Assembly (NCBI GenBank): GCA_947301965.1
Contig: CAMYUM010000005.1
Span: forward strand, 22,128-86,127
DNA: 64,000 bases
Direction: 5' to 3'
Source of the DNA: an uncultured Azospirillum sp.
Lineage (GTDB): Bacteria; Pseudomonadota; Alphaproteobacteria; RF32; CAG-239
This document shows positions 19,034-29,533 of the stretch, piece after piece (the first letter of the stretch is position 1; each line of letters opens with the position of its first letter). The translations under genes were made by a program, and so were the position numbers. The notes under the pieces were generated by a model, which was given only the letters and a program-made list of their open reading frames with translations, had not been told where the DNA came from and ran no database searches.

Positions 19034-19369
19034 TCATTTTAGTGTATCGGTAATGTTGACTATTTCTTCACCAACCATATATTCAATAATGCCGGAAGTA
19101 AGAGCAATAACCATCAATCCGATAATAATCGCACCAAGCCACTTCCAGTTAAAATTACCAAAAAAACCACCGACAGCAATAGCGATAATACCAAAACCTG
19201 CAACGGCAAAGATTATATCGCGCATACCTTCAAAAATTTCGCCACCTTTTGCGGTTAAGTCCGCAAACAAACCGCCGTCAGCAAACGAGTTGGTTGCAAA
19301 TAAAATTGAAGAAAACGCAAACACCATCAGCGTTAACAAAACAATTTTCTTTAATTTTATGTACAACAT
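19034..19369 (-). CDS. VirB2/TrbC-like pilin paralog
   Basis: Signal peptide; MRDIIFAVAGFGIIAIAVGGFFGNFNWKWLGAIIIGLMVIAL. Confidence 0.7.
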   Translation of the reverse strand: MLYIKLKKIVLLTLMVFAFSSILFATNSFADGGLFADLTAKGGEIFEGMRDIIFAVAGFGIIAIAVGGFFGNFNWKWLGAIIIGLMVIALTSGIIEYMVGEEIVNITDTLK

Positions 19370-19422
19370 TCTACTCTCCGTATTAAAATTGTGGTAAGAG
19401 GGGGCAGAGCCCCCCCTGTTTA

Positions 19423-19782
19423 CTACATTCCGCCTGCGGCGCCTTCAAATGTGTCGCTAACACCACTGTTAGTAAGACCATCACCCATTTGACTACCGGC
19501 AGAGTATTGAACAACCGCATTAGCTGCAGCCAATACAGCCAAGCCTACAGCCAATCCGGCAAACCATTTCCAGTTTACTTTACCGAAGATAGCGGCAAAA
19601 GCGACGGCAACCAAACCAAAACCACCAAGAATAAACACGATGGTTCTGACGTTTGTGAACAATGTTACCATTTTTTGAGATGCAACATCCATTACTGTTG
19701 CGCAAGCATCGCCAGTCATAGCAATGAAGGCCACCATAGCAAAGGTAACTAAAGCCCACATATTCTTACTAATAAATCGCAT
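19423..19782 (-). CDS. VirB2/TrbC-like pilin paralog
   Basis: Signal peptide; VRTIVFILGGFGLVAVAFAAIFGKVNWKWFAGLAVGLAVLA. Confidence 0.7.
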   Translation of the reverse strand: MRFISKNMWALVTFAMVAFIAMTGDACATVMDVASQKMVTLFTNVRTIVFILGGFGLVAVAFAAIFGKVNWKWFAGLAVGLAVLAAANAVVQYSAGSQMGDGLTNSGVSDTFEGAAGGM

Positions 19783-20074
19783 AGTTTTTCTCCTTAAATT
19801 AATTTAAAGTGCTTCTTATACACTTTCAGAATACTAAATTTTTGCCAAAAATTCCAGTATTATTGCTCCCTCAAAAACAGGGGCTAATATTTTGTTTTAT
19901 CGATATTTTTTAAGTCTGTAACAAAAAATTCATAGTCATATCAAAGCAAATTTGGGCGTTTGAGGCGGGTTTTAAAGAGATTAAAAAGAAAAAAATCGAT
20001 TTTATTAACAGCCTCAAATAAGACCTTGCCAAGAGTCACGCTTTATTTTACTTTAGTTTTCGGATGGGTTAACA
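19783..20074. promoter_or_regulatory. Divergent regulatory region between T4SS and pilus operons, with an AAAGTG-N9-CACTTT inverted repeat
   Basis: AAAGTG 19806-19811, CACTTT 19821-19826; AT-rich interval between divergent gene sets. Confidence 0.45.
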
Positions 20075-21640
20075 ATGAAGAAAACACTCAAGGGATTTTG
20101 CATAAGTTTTACGCTGTCTTCGTTTGCAATTTGGGTTGCAAACGAGGTGTTTTCGTCTGTTGTACCGGCTCCGCAAAATGATATAGAAATTCCGCAAAAA
20201 AGCATTGCGCTGTTTTTTCAAAAAAATGATTTTGCACCTCAACCGTTAAAAACCGGAAGAGTTGCCGTTACCCGTCTGTCAACACTGTCAACTCCGAAGG
20301 AAGAAGAAGGTCTGAGCGACAAGGAAATTGCCGAACTTACTTCCGATGTTTTATATCCCATCCAAATTGCATCGGTAGAAGATGTTGCCGACATACCTCT
20401 TGAACATATATCGACTTCAACCGACGACGAGGTTGCGTATAGTGATGACACAAAAAATCTTCAGCCTCAAAAAATAGCAAGCAAATCGTATATGCCGCCG
20501 ATTTCGGATATAAAACCAAAGGCAAAACCGCCGGTTGCGGAAGAGCCGATTATTAAGGTCGCTGATGCAACGGAGGCAATTAAGGCTCCAGCCCCTATTG
20601 TGACTAAAGATGATAAAGATACCGATATTATTCCGATAGAAAACAGCCGTTCAGAAATTACCCGCGACAAGGTAGAAGTTGTCGATAGCGCTCCGGAAAG
20701 TCAAATAGCCGCGGCAAGCAAACAGATTTCGGTTGACACCATGTCTATTGAAGTCAACGACGCGGTTGAAGAGCCGAAGCAGCGCGAGTGGCAAGAAATG
20801 AGCGAAACGGATGAAAATCCGTGGGTGGTTGCCAAGTCGAACAGTTTTGCCAAAAACAGCAAGGCTGCGGAAGATTATTCCGATGTCGGAAAGGAGCAAG
20901 AAGTGGAAAAACTGCTTTCTCCGTCAAAAATGGAAGAAGAAGGAAAAGAAGTTCAGACCGCTGAAAAGATGGTAAAAAATATTCTTATTCCTATTCCCGA
21001 AGATATTTTGAATGACGAGAATCTTACTCCGCAACTGGTTTCTCCCAAAAAAACACCGGTTGAACGCGTCGGATACAAAAGAGATACTGAGGATGAAGAG
21101 GCTGAAACCGATGAAGAACTATCGGGAGCCGGAAAGAAAAAAGGATTTTTCAAGAAATTGTCTTCACTATTCGGAGGAGGCGATGATGAAGACGAAACTG
21201 ACGAAGAAGACGAAGAAACGACATCTTCAAAAAAGAAAAAATCCAATAAAAAACTAATCGGAAGTTTGAGAGGAGAAAAGGGCGGCACAAAGATTTTGCC
21301 GGCAGAAATGCGACTTTCTTTTCAACCCGGTCGTGCGGAAATTTCCGGACAGACGTTGCGCTGGGTGCAGGCTTTTGCCAATAAAGCGGCTGAAGATCCG
21401 AACATAATTTTGGAAATAAGAATTGATAAAAACAGTTCTTATGCTTTGCAACAACGAAGATTAGATCTTTTGCATAAAGTACTTGATCGTCACGGTGTCG
21501 ATGACGAGAAAATTAACACCGTATTTACGTCAAGAGAGCCTAATTCCTTTATTATAAGGACATTGAGGATTAATGACAGTGAAAGGAGCAAGATGATAAA
21601 AAATAATCCGCAACCAAAAACAAATTATCAGACATGGTGA
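20075..21640 (+). CDS. Membrane/periplasmic protein with OmpA-like C-terminal domain, first gene of pilus operon
   Basis: N-terminal hydrophobic segment, acidic disordered middle, C-term MRLSFQPGRAEISGQTLRWVQAFANKAAEDPNIILEIRIDKNSSYALQQRRLDLLHKVLDRHG. Confidence 0.6.
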   Translation: MKKTLKGFCISFTLSSFAIWVANEVFSSVVPAPQNDIEIPQKSIALFFQKNDFAPQPLKTGRVAVTRLSTLSTPKEEEGLSDKEIAELTSDVLYPIQIASVEDVADIPLEHISTSTDDEVAYSDDTKNLQPQKIASKSYMPPISDIKPKAKPPVAEEPIIKVADATEAIKAPAPIVTKDDKDTDIIPIENSRSEITRDKVEVVDSAPESQIAAASKQISVDTMSIEVNDAVEEPKQREWQEMSETDENPWVVAKSNSFAKNSKAAEDYSDVGKEQEVEKLLSPSKMEEEGKEVQTAEKMVKNILIPIPEDILNDENLTPQLVSPKKTPVERVGYKRDTEDEEAETDEELSGAGKKKGFFKKLSSLFGGGDDEDETDEEDEETTSSKKKKSNKKLIGSLRGEKGGTKILPAEMRLSFQPGRAEISGQTLRWVQAFANKAAEDPNIILEIRIDKNSSYALQQRRLDLLHKVLDRHGVDDEKINTVFTSREPNSFIIRTLRINDSERSKMIKNNPQPKTNYQTW

Positions 21641-21696
21641 TAACATTTTGAGCGCGCTTGATTATTTTTTTTCAGCTTGTATGATGGTATAAAATT

Positions 21697-22425
21697 ATGA
21701 TTAAAAACAACTTGGAAAGCATGGAAAAAATGAGCTATAAAATTCTTTTATCAGCAGGTTTCTTGGGGGTTCTACTGGTGTCGGGATGCGCAAGTTTTGA
21801 CAGACGTCAAGGACAAGAAGAATACGCTGCGCTTCATGGGCAACAACCTACTGTTGAAAACAGACAAACCTGCCCCGCTGCACAATATCCGGGTGAATAC
21901 GACGCAAAATGCGCCGCAGAAGATGAATTTGTTAATTACACCAAGGTAGCCGCAGATTATCGAGAATTCGGAGAGCGCTCTCCTCGTGATTATATGGTGG
22001 TAGACGGTGGCGCCGGCAGCAATATGTCAGCTACAATTCCTCCCATGCTGGAAGGCGAAGTTGTTGACTATGAAAACGCCGTTGCCGCAAACTCCGGTGA
22101 TATTATGGAAACTTACGATGATGGAACCTCCGGCGGTGAATATGCTGCTGATGACCCCGTTCAAGATTGGTTGGCTGAGGAAGGAAAAAGCCTGAAAGTA
22201 ATTTTGACCGATTGGAGTGAGCGTTCCGGCTGGAGATTGGTATGGAATACCAACAGAAATTACACATTGACCGCCGGCGCAATGTTCCGCGGACGGTTTG
22301 CCGATGTTAGTTCGGCTTTAGTCAGAGCCTTTGCAAGGGCTCGCCCGGCACCGATTGCCACTTTTTACAAAGGAAACCGAGTCTTAGTGGTTGAGACTAT
22401 GGAGGATGAAAATGCTTATGAATAA
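21697..22425 (+). CDS. Lipoprotein with TcpQ/PilL C-terminal-like domain
   Basis: Lipobox LLVSGC; C-term SLKVILTDWSERSGWRLVWNTNRNYTL...VLVVE. Confidence 0.65.
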   Translation: MIKNNLESMEKMSYKILLSAGFLGVLLVSGCASFDRRQGQEEYAALHGQQPTVENRQTCPAAQYPGEYDAKCAAEDEFVNYTKVAADYREFGERSPRDYMVVDGGAGSNMSATIPPMLEGEVVDYENAVAANSGDIMETYDDGTSGGEYAADDPVQDWLAEEGKSLKVILTDWSERSGWRLVWNTNRNYTLTAGAMFRGRFADVSSALVRAFARARPAPIATFYKGNRVLVVETMEDENAYE

Positions 22426-24016
22426 ATGGATAAAATATGGTTTGGGTTGCGGCATAGTCGCTTTGATTGGCGCATGCTCCATATCTACAGACTTGGATGC
22501 TACATTAGAAAGAGAAATTGAAGCAACAACCGAACTGAAAGAACGCGCAAAAGTTCCGACAGAAATGGTCTCTAATGATGTGGTTCATGTAAAAGATGAA
22601 ATTTGGCTCGGCGACAAAAGTGAAATTGAATATGAAGGTTCTCCAGTTCCGAGTTATTTGGAAACAAAGGACGGTATAACTTTGATTAGCAATCGCCCGA
22701 TTACTCTTTATGAAATCGGCGATATGATTACAAAAATCACCTCAATCCGTGTAAGATATGCTTCAAACCTTGAAAACGAGGTAAAAAGCGATGCCGCAGG
22801 CAACGAGCCGACACCGGATAAAATCAACGCTCACTGGGCAGCTCCGGGAAAAATGCTCGTTTCATACCGCGGCCCTTTGAGTGGCTTGCTTGATGAAGTC
22901 GCTGCTCGTTTCGGTTTATGGTGGAAGTATGATAAAAACGAGGTACACTTTTATAAATTCATAAGCAAGACTTTTGTCATTTACAGCCTGCCGACCACAC
23001 AAAGCTTGTCTAACAACATCGGTGGTTCTTCGACGGATTCCGGAAGCGGCGGTACTTCAGCTTTGACATTGTCATCATCTGCTCAATTACAACTTTGGAG
23101 CAATATTGAGGCGACAATCAGATCAATGATAAGCGATGATGCCAAAATGTCCGTTGATCAATCAAACGGTACCATTTCTTTGACCGCAACACCGACAGAT
23201 ATTAAGAAGGTGTCAAAATATGTTAATGAACAAAATATTCGTTTGTCACGACAAGTTGCAATCAGCGTAAAAGTATTGCAGGTAAATTTGAGCGATTCAG
23301 ACACTTTCGGTCTTGATTTTGCGGCAACATATACGGGATCTAACGATTTGAGAAGCATACAAATTCTTAGCCCGAATACAGGTATAAGTGAAGATGTTGC
23401 TAAAAACCTGACCATGCAGATTATGCCTGGGGATTGGAATATCAATGCAAGCATTCAAGCGTTATCTAAAAAGAATACGGCGAATATTGTAACCAGTGGC
23501 ACGGTTACAACTATGAATAATAAGCCGGCTCCGATCCAGGTAGTTAAGAAACAAAACTACATTTCCGAAATTACCAAGACTAACAGCGGCGGCGAGGGAG
23601 ATAACTATGATATCTCTACCGAAACCGAAGAAATCGAAACCGGTTTTACGATGAGTGTTTTGCCGAGAATTTTGGAACACGGACGCTTGATGCTCATGTT
23701 TAACCTGACATTGTCAGACTTGCTTGAACTGCAAAAAGTTGACTTATCAGATAATGGCGGTGAATACATTCAAAACCCGATTATCGAATCACGCGGATTT
23801 TCACAAGAAGTTGCTCTTAAATCAGGTGAATCTCTGGTTTTGACCGGCTACGAAAGAGTTGAAAATTCTGCAGAAAAAACTGGATTGGGTTCCGCAGAGA
23901 ACTCTTTACTCGGCGGTGCAGCGGTTGCCTCAAAAGCAAGAAGCGTTTTGGTAATCATTTTAACGCCGGTGGTTTTGGAATCTCCGCTTAATCCGGAAAC
24001 AAGAGTACACGAATAA
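22412..24016 (+). CDS. pilN: Type IVb pilus secretin, PilN/BfpB family lipoprotein
   Basis: Lipobox GACS; secretin-like C-terminal half (QVAISVKVLQVNLSDSDTFGLDF...ESLVLTGYERV); start moved from TTG 22391 to ATG 22412 after GGAGG. Confidence 0.8.
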   Translation: MLMNKWIKYGLGCGIVALIGACSISTDLDATLEREIEATTELKERAKVPTEMVSNDVVHVKDEIWLGDKSEIEYEGSPVPSYLETKDGITLISNRPITLYEIGDMITKITSIRVRYASNLENEVKSDAAGNEPTPDKINAHWAAPGKMLVSYRGPLSGLLDEVAARFGLWWKYDKNEVHFYKFISKTFVIYSLPTTQSLSNNIGGSSTDSGSGGTSALTLSSSAQLQLWSNIEATIRSMISDDAKMSVDQSNGTISLTATPTDIKKVSKYVNEQNIRLSRQVAISVKVLQVNLSDSDTFGLDFAATYTGSNDLRSIQILSPNTGISEDVAKNLTMQIMPGDWNINASIQALSKKNTANIVTSGTVTTMNNKPAPIQVVKKQNYISEITKTNSGGEGDNYDISTETEEIETGFTMSVLPRILEHGRLMLMFNLTLSDLLELQKVDLSDNGGEYIQNPIIESRGFSQEVALKSGESLVLTGYERVENSAEKTGLGSAENSLLGGAAVASKARSVLVIILTPVVLESPLNPETRVHE

Positions 24017-24034
24017 CCATAAGGAAAAACCGTA

Positions 24035-25291
24035 GTGGCAGATAATGCAGACATAAATGAGGCTAACGGCAACAGAACGTGGGATACCGACATTGTTGTT
24101 GACGGTGTTGAGTATGCTACCAGTCTGTTTTGGCAGTCGTTGCAGAATCAGGATAATCCGCAGCCTGAAGTTATAGAATCTTCACAGGGCGTGTTGGAAG
24201 GTGCCGATTTATATTGTATTAAAAAGGGTAAAACACCGCAATTCGGTATCTGTGTATCTGCAGACGGCTACAAACAGGGTGAATATGTTGCGGCGCCAAC
24301 TGTCGCTACAGCCCTTGCAGACCAACCCTCTTTTGTAGCTGTATTTAAGGTTGATAACGGTTGGTGGTATATCTGCGTTCGTGATGATGTTATTTTAGCA
24401 AACGGCGACATGCTTTATAAAAACGAAGAAGATGCTAAAAAGCAATTTATGAGCATGTTGATGGTGCCGGATTGGCGTTTAAAAATCGCTCCTCCGGAAT
24501 GGGGTATTGAAGAAACACTATATCCTGACCTTGCCGACCTTATGCAACGCGGCAGCCGCGTGAGACTGCAAAAAATCGATACTAAAGGTAAAACGTTTTA
24601 TATCGTAGCCGCCGTTATAGCTTTTGTCGTTTTATATTTGGTTTACAAGCTGTTTATGATGTTGTTCTCAGCTCCACCGAAACCGGTTGTGGTTCCGATA
24701 CAGCCTAAAGTAGTTGCCCAGCCTGAAGTTCCACCGGAGCCAAAGCCGTGGGAGAATCTGCCGCAACAGGATGTTTATATGCAGCGTTGTTATGCAAATG
24801 TGCTTAGTTTGGTCAAGATTTTGCCTCCGGGGTGGAATATCGGTATGGTTAACTGCTCTTTGAGCGCAACCAGCACTTCCTGGAATAGGGAGTTTGGTCG
24901 GATTTCAACGATTGATAAAGCATTATCCGAATCCGGCGTTAACCTGTCGGGCAGATCGATTTCGCCGGATGGAAATATGGCGATGGCAGCAGTTTCGATG
25001 GGCGAAATTAAGACAGAAAATTCTGAACCGACGAAAAATATGGTTGATTTGAAAAACATTTTGAATAACTTTTTCCAGTCTATCGGACAAACGGTTGAAT
25101 TGTCTGACTATACTTACACTTCGCCGCAACAAAATGTTTATTTTTCCGTAAAATTTAAGTTCATGTCGAACTATAATCCGAGAATTTGGAGCAATTTGTT
25201 AACTAAATTTTCAGGACTTGAGATGAATACAATACAATATAACCCTGCAAATGGTGTTTGGAGTTATGAAGGAGCTATCTATGCGTTATAG
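24035..25291 (+). CDS. pilO: Type IVb pilus protein PilO-like
   Basis: Order after pilN, central TM, PilO-like layout; GTG start. Confidence 0.7.
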   Translation: MADNADINEANGNRTWDTDIVVDGVEYATSLFWQSLQNQDNPQPEVIESSQGVLEGADLYCIKKGKTPQFGICVSADGYKQGEYVAAPTVATALADQPSFVAVFKVDNGWWYICVRDDVILANGDMLYKNEEDAKKQFMSMLMVPDWRLKIAPPEWGIEETLYPDLADLMQRGSRVRLQKIDTKGKTFYIVAAVIAFVVLYLVYKLFMMLFSAPPKPVVVPIQPKVVAQPEVPPEPKPWENLPQQDVYMQRCYANVLSLVKILPPGWNIGMVNCSLSATSTSWNREFGRISTIDKALSESGVNLSGRSISPDGNMAMAAVSMGEIKTENSEPTKNMVDLKNILNNFFQSIGQTVELSDYTYTSPQQNVYFSVKFKFMSNYNPRIWSNLLTKFSGLEMNTIQYNPANGVWSYEGAIYAL

Positions 25292-26705
25292 TTTTAGAAA
25301 TACATTATGTGGTTTGGCTGTTTTGGCTGCGGCAGGATTGCTGGCTGATTTGGCTAATGCGCAAGGAACCGTTTCATTGCTTGATGACAGCGGAGCAAAA
25401 GTTGATTTATCGTCCAACAACGATGACCTCTCGTTGAATGTTGATGTTTCGTTACCGAGCAGCGGTTTGATTTCGCCCTCATCTCCGGAAAAGAACGCTA
25501 CTCCGAGTACTCCGTCAGACGTTATTCCGATGGATGTTGATAATCACGATGTCAATCGCGTTTCTATGAGTTTCGATGATGGTGATGACAACGGTGATGA
25601 CATTGATATGCAAATTGACGCTGACCCACGTCCGGTAGCCCAGAATGCTCAGGTTGCAAACGATGTTCGGCAGCCGGACACAAGCATAGCTGCTGTATTG
25701 AACGATAATATCAATAATGAATTGTTTATGAGAATGTCTGATTTGGAAAAGCAAACAACATTATTGAATTTGGAATTAAAAAAGGAAAAAATCGCTAACG
25801 AAATTGCGGCAGTTAAGGCTCAACGCCTAAAAGCTCAACAAGAAGAAGAAGCTCGCAAGGCTGAAGAAGAACGCAAGCGTATTGAATGGGAAAATGAGCA
25901 AGAGCGCTTGATGGTAGAAGAACAGCGCAAGCTGAAAGAAGTTGAGATGGCTCTTGAAAAACTGCGTCAGGAAAAGATTATTAAGGCCTATAAAGAGACA
26001 ATGTTGGCCTCAACTCAAAAATGGATAAAGAAAAACGCAGAAATTTATGCCGAGATTGCCAAACGCGATGAACAGATTAAAGAAATGCTGAAAGATTACA
26101 AAGAAAAATTCGGCATTGTTGCTCAAAAAGCCGAAGATGTTCGCGGCAAAGCAGAAGTTGCAAAAGTCAATCACGATAAAAAAGTGGCTAACCTCGAAAA
26201 TCAAATTTCAATCTTGAAGACAAGATTGGAAGCCGAGATGGAAAAAGCAAGACAAGCTGTTATATCTGGAAAAGCTAAGAAGAATCCGTTTGCAGACGGA
26301 ACATCTGAGGCCGTTGCTCCGGAAAAAGTAAAATTGAGCAGAGAATATGCAATTATGGAAATTCTCGGTTCGGGTGATGATTTAGCCGCTCGATTGATTA
26401 ATGAAGACGGCGATGTATTTATGGTTAAGGTCGGCACAACCTTGCGTAATGGATATACTGTTGATGAAATTACCAAAACTTTCTTAAGTGCAGTAAAAGA
26501 AAACGATAAAGACTACCTCTACTTTGCTGCAGGCGGTATTTTGGATCGTGAGCCGGTGAAACCAGCCGTAAACATTAAGGAACCGACAAGTTCGTCATCT
26601 TCGGTAGGTGCCGATGGTGCAGACGGCGGTGCGTCTGCTACACGACGCAGATTTAATGTAACAAAGGGAATTCCCAGCCTTGGTAAAGGAATGATTGTTA
26701 AATAA
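25281..26705 (+). CDS. pilP: Type IVb pilus protein PilP-like, with coiled coil
   Basis: Signal peptide, Lys/Glu coiled coil, C-term EYAIMEILGSGDDLAARLINEDGDVFMVKVGTTLRNGYTVDEI; start at ATG 25281 after GGAG. Confidence 0.7.
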   Translation: MRYSFRNTLCGLAVLAAAGLLADLANAQGTVSLLDDSGAKVDLSSNNDDLSLNVDVSLPSSGLISPSSPEKNATPSTPSDVIPMDVDNHDVNRVSMSFDDGDDNGDDIDMQIDADPRPVAQNAQVANDVRQPDTSIAAVLNDNINNELFMRMSDLEKQTTLLNLELKKEKIANEIAAVKAQRLKAQQEEEARKAEEERKRIEWENEQERLMVEEQRKLKEVEMALEKLRQEKIIKAYKETMLASTQKWIKKNAEIYAEIAKRDEQIKEMLKDYKEKFGIVAQKAEDVRGKAEVAKVNHDKKVANLENQISILKTRLEAEMEKARQAVISGKAKKNPFADGTSEAVAPEKVKLSREYAIMEILGSGDDLAARLINEDGDVFMVKVGTTLRNGYTVDEITKTFLSAVKENDKDYLYFAAGGILDREPVKPAVNIKEPTSSSSSVGADGADGGASATRRRFNVTKGIPSLGKGMIVK

Positions 26706-26718
26706 CCATTGAGAAAAA

Positions 26719-28389
26719 ATGGCTGAAGAAGAAGAAAAAAAAGAAGAGGAATCTCAAGAGGAAGGAGCGGCAGAAAAAGCCGCTCCTAAAAAACCTTTTG
26801 ACGCAAAGGCTTTTATTGAAGGATTGTTTGCCAACGGCAACTATCTTTGTACTCTTCCCGGCGCAAAACTTCCGGACGGAACAACTTTAAACATCAACGA
26901 CGAAACCAGACGTCGTTTGGCTTTGTTTTCGGATGGACAGTTTTTGGTTTCTGTTGAGCATAAGTTTGACGGTCCGGTATTAAACTTCCAGACCATTGCG
27001 GCTAAAAAAGGTTTGGTTATGCAGCAGCCGCAATATATTTCACAAAACGAACTTAATACCATTTATGCCATGGCTGAGCGTAACAAGACGATTTCGGGTG
27101 ATGACGTCGACTTGGAACGCCTGCAAATGCAACAAGACTTTGTGAACATTGTTAAACGTGCTTCATCAATGAAAGTGTCGGATGTGCATATCGTGGTTTC
27201 CGACAACTATTCAGAGGTTATTTTCCGTACCAACGGTATTATGGTAAAGGAGATGGAGTACAGCAAAGAATGGGGCGATTTGTTTGTACGTGCGGCTTTT
27301 GCATCGTCAGATATTTCGGACTCCAACTATGCTCAAAACGAGTTCCAAGGTGCACAAAAACTAGGTTCTACTCCATTGCGCGGATCAAAAGGTAAATTGA
27401 TGTTGCCGCATAATGTGTTGGCTATTCGTTTACAATTTAACCCGATTGCTTTCGGTTCTCAATATTTGGTTATGCGTATTTTGTACGCCGATGATAACCC
27501 CGACGGCAGTGATGACTTGTCGGCATTGGGTTGCGGAGATTATGAGCAGGATTTGTTCTTCCGTCTGCGTTCGGCTCCGGTCGGACTGAATGTGGTTGCC
27601 GGACCTACCGGTTCGGGAAAATCGACGTTGTTGCAACGCAACATGATTAAGTTGATTAAAGAAAAAAATAATGAAGTTAATTTGCTGACCGTGGAAGACC
27701 CTCCGGAATATCCGATCCCGGGAGCAAGACAAATGCCGGTTACCAACGCTAATACCGAAGAAGAAAAAGCTGAACAATTCGGTTTGGCACTAAACGCCGC
27801 GTTGCGTTCTGACCCTGACGTTTTGATGGTTGGGGAAACACGTTCTCTATCAGCAGCAAATTTGGTGTTTAAGGGAGCATTGTCGGGACACTTGGTATGG
27901 ACAACTTTACACGCTAACTCAGCGCCTGCGATTGTTACGCGTTTGCGCGATATGGGTGTACAATCATATATGCTGGGCGATCCTGAGTTGTTGAAAGGTT
28001 TGGTATCACAACGTTTGTTCCGTAAACTTTGTCCTTATTGTCGCATGCCGGCAAGAGAACACCTTGATAATCCGGCAGTGCAAAGACTGAGAACAGCTTT
28101 GGGTGATTTTGGTATTGAAAATACTTATTTGAAAGGACCAGGCTGCAAATTCTGTGGAGGACGCGGTATTAAAGGACGTTTAGGTGTTCAGGAGATGATT
28201 TTGCCCGATGCTACATTTTTGGAACTGATGATTGCCGGTGAAACTCGTAAGGCAATTGATTATTGGACCAGTGACCTCAATGGTCGTCCGTTGAAAGATG
28301 CGGCATTGGAAAGAATGTTGAAAGGTTTGATTGACCTTGATGAAGTTGAGCGTTGGTGTGGTTTGTTAGATCAACGCCCGGTATATTAA
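26719..28389 (+). CDS. pilQ: Type IVb pilus assembly ATPase (PilQ; GspE/PilT family)
   Basis: Walker A GPTGSGKSTLLQRNMIK, DVLMVGETRS, CxxC pairs LCPYC and CKFC. Confidence 0.88.
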   Translation: MAEEEEKKEEESQEEGAAEKAAPKKPFDAKAFIEGLFANGNYLCTLPGAKLPDGTTLNINDETRRRLALFSDGQFLVSVEHKFDGPVLNFQTIAAKKGLVMQQPQYISQNELNTIYAMAERNKTISGDDVDLERLQMQQDFVNIVKRASSMKVSDVHIVVSDNYSEVIFRTNGIMVKEMEYSKEWGDLFVRAAFASSDISDSNYAQNEFQGAQKLGSTPLRGSKGKLMLPHNVLAIRLQFNPIAFGSQYLVMRILYADDNPDGSDDLSALGCGDYEQDLFFRLRSAPVGLNVVAGPTGSGKSTLLQRNMIKLIKEKNNEVNLLTVEDPPEYPIPGARQMPVTNANTEEEKAEQFGLALNAALRSDPDVLMVGETRSLSAANLVFKGALSGHLVWTTLHANSAPAIVTRLRDMGVQSYMLGDPELLKGLVSQRLFRKLCPYCRMPAREHLDNPAVQRLRTALGDFGIENTYLKGPGCKFCGGRGIKGRLGVQEMILPDATFLELMIAGETRKAIDYWTSDLNGRPLKDAALERMLKGLIDLDEVERWCGLLDQRPVY

Positions 28390-28404
28390 TAATGGAGAAA
28401 ATTT

Positions 28405-29532
28405 ATGGCTAGTAATGACAGACCAACGACCTCCAACTTAGCAAAAGCAATGCGAAAGCTAAACTCGATTGAGGTTTATTATGCCAAAATAATTTGCAAT
28501 ATGTCGGGCGAAACACGATTGAAAATGTATCGCAAAATTGCATCATTAATGTCAAACCGATTTTCGTTGATGAATGCATTGGATATGTTACACGCCACAG
28601 TTACCAATGACGGGAAAAACCCCAGTGAACCGATGGCGATTGCAATTGCCAGTTGGGCAAACGCCCTGCAAAATGGTCAACCATTTTCGGAAGCATTGCG
28701 TGGTTGGGCTCCTGACCGTGAAAGATTGATGTTGTCGGTGGGTGACGTTTCGGACCTGGAAAGCGCTTTGCTTAACTTGATTAAGGTTACGGAAGGCACC
28801 ACCAAAATGATACGACCAATTGTCGGTGCTATCAGTTACCCTGCATTTTTGTTGATGATGGTAACCCTTATTATTTATGGTATCGGTGCTTACATGGTAC
28901 CGCCAATGATTGAAGCTGCCCCGAATGTTCACTGGACGGGTATTGCTAAAAACCTGGCTGATTTGTCTGACTGGATCAGAGTATATTGGCCGATTGCGTT
29001 TTCTATTGTGCCGGTTACCGGTATTATAATTTATGCCACCATCGGTGTCTGGACCGGTACCATCAGAGCTGTTTTTGATAAATTTCCACCTTGGTCTTTG
29101 TATAAAGTATTTGTGGGTATTACATGGCTGTTGGCTATGTCGGCATTAATTAAAGGCGGAACGCCTGTGGCTAATGCCTTGCGAGCTCTGCGTCGTGACT
29201 CGACAAGATATTTGAGAGAAAGAATTGATAAGACCTTAGTGTTTATTAATAACGGTGATAACTTGGGACAAGCTTTGGCTAAAACCGGAATGGATTTTCC
29301 GGATCCGGAAATTATCGGTGACTTAAAGATTTATTCAGAAATGGATAACTTTGAAGAAGCTCTGGATAAGTTGGCTAACGAGTGGTTGGAAAATTCGGCT
29401 TATACCATTGAACAAAAGGCCGGCATTTTGAACATGATAGCCTTACTGTTGGTGTCAGGTGTTATTGCTTGGGCAGTTATGGGTACATTTGTCATGCAAG
29501 ACCAAATTACCAGCGCGATGGGAATTGGTTAA
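28405..29532 (+). CDS. pilR: Type IVb pilus inner-membrane platform protein (PilR; GspF family)
   Basis: GspF-like TM layout; directly after pilQ. Confidence 0.83.
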   Translation: MASNDRPTTSNLAKAMRKLNSIEVYYAKIICNMSGETRLKMYRKIASLMSNRFSLMNALDMLHATVTNDGKNPSEPMAIAIASWANALQNGQPFSEALRGWAPDRERLMLSVGDVSDLESALLNLIKVTEGTTKMIRPIVGAISYPAFLLMMVTLIIYGIGAYMVPPMIEAAPNVHWTGIAKNLADLSDWIRVYWPIAFSIVPVTGIIIYATIGVWTGTIRAVFDKFPPWSLYKVFVGITWLLAMSALIKGGTPVANALRALRRDSTRYLRERIDKTLVFINNGDNLGQALAKTGMDFPDPEIIGDLKIYSEMDNFEEALDKLANEWLENSAYTIEQKAGILNMIALLLVSGVIAWAVMGTFVMQDQITSAMGIG

Positions 29533-29533
29533 C

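Noticed and set aside
20953-21288. Minus-strand ORF of poly-Ser composition
   Set aside because: Antisense of the acidic Asp/Glu-rich linker of the OmpA-like gene
29459-29533. ORF track start of the 29459 ORF
   Set aside because: Overlaps pilR by 74 nt; ATG at 29534 immediately after the pilR stop fits better
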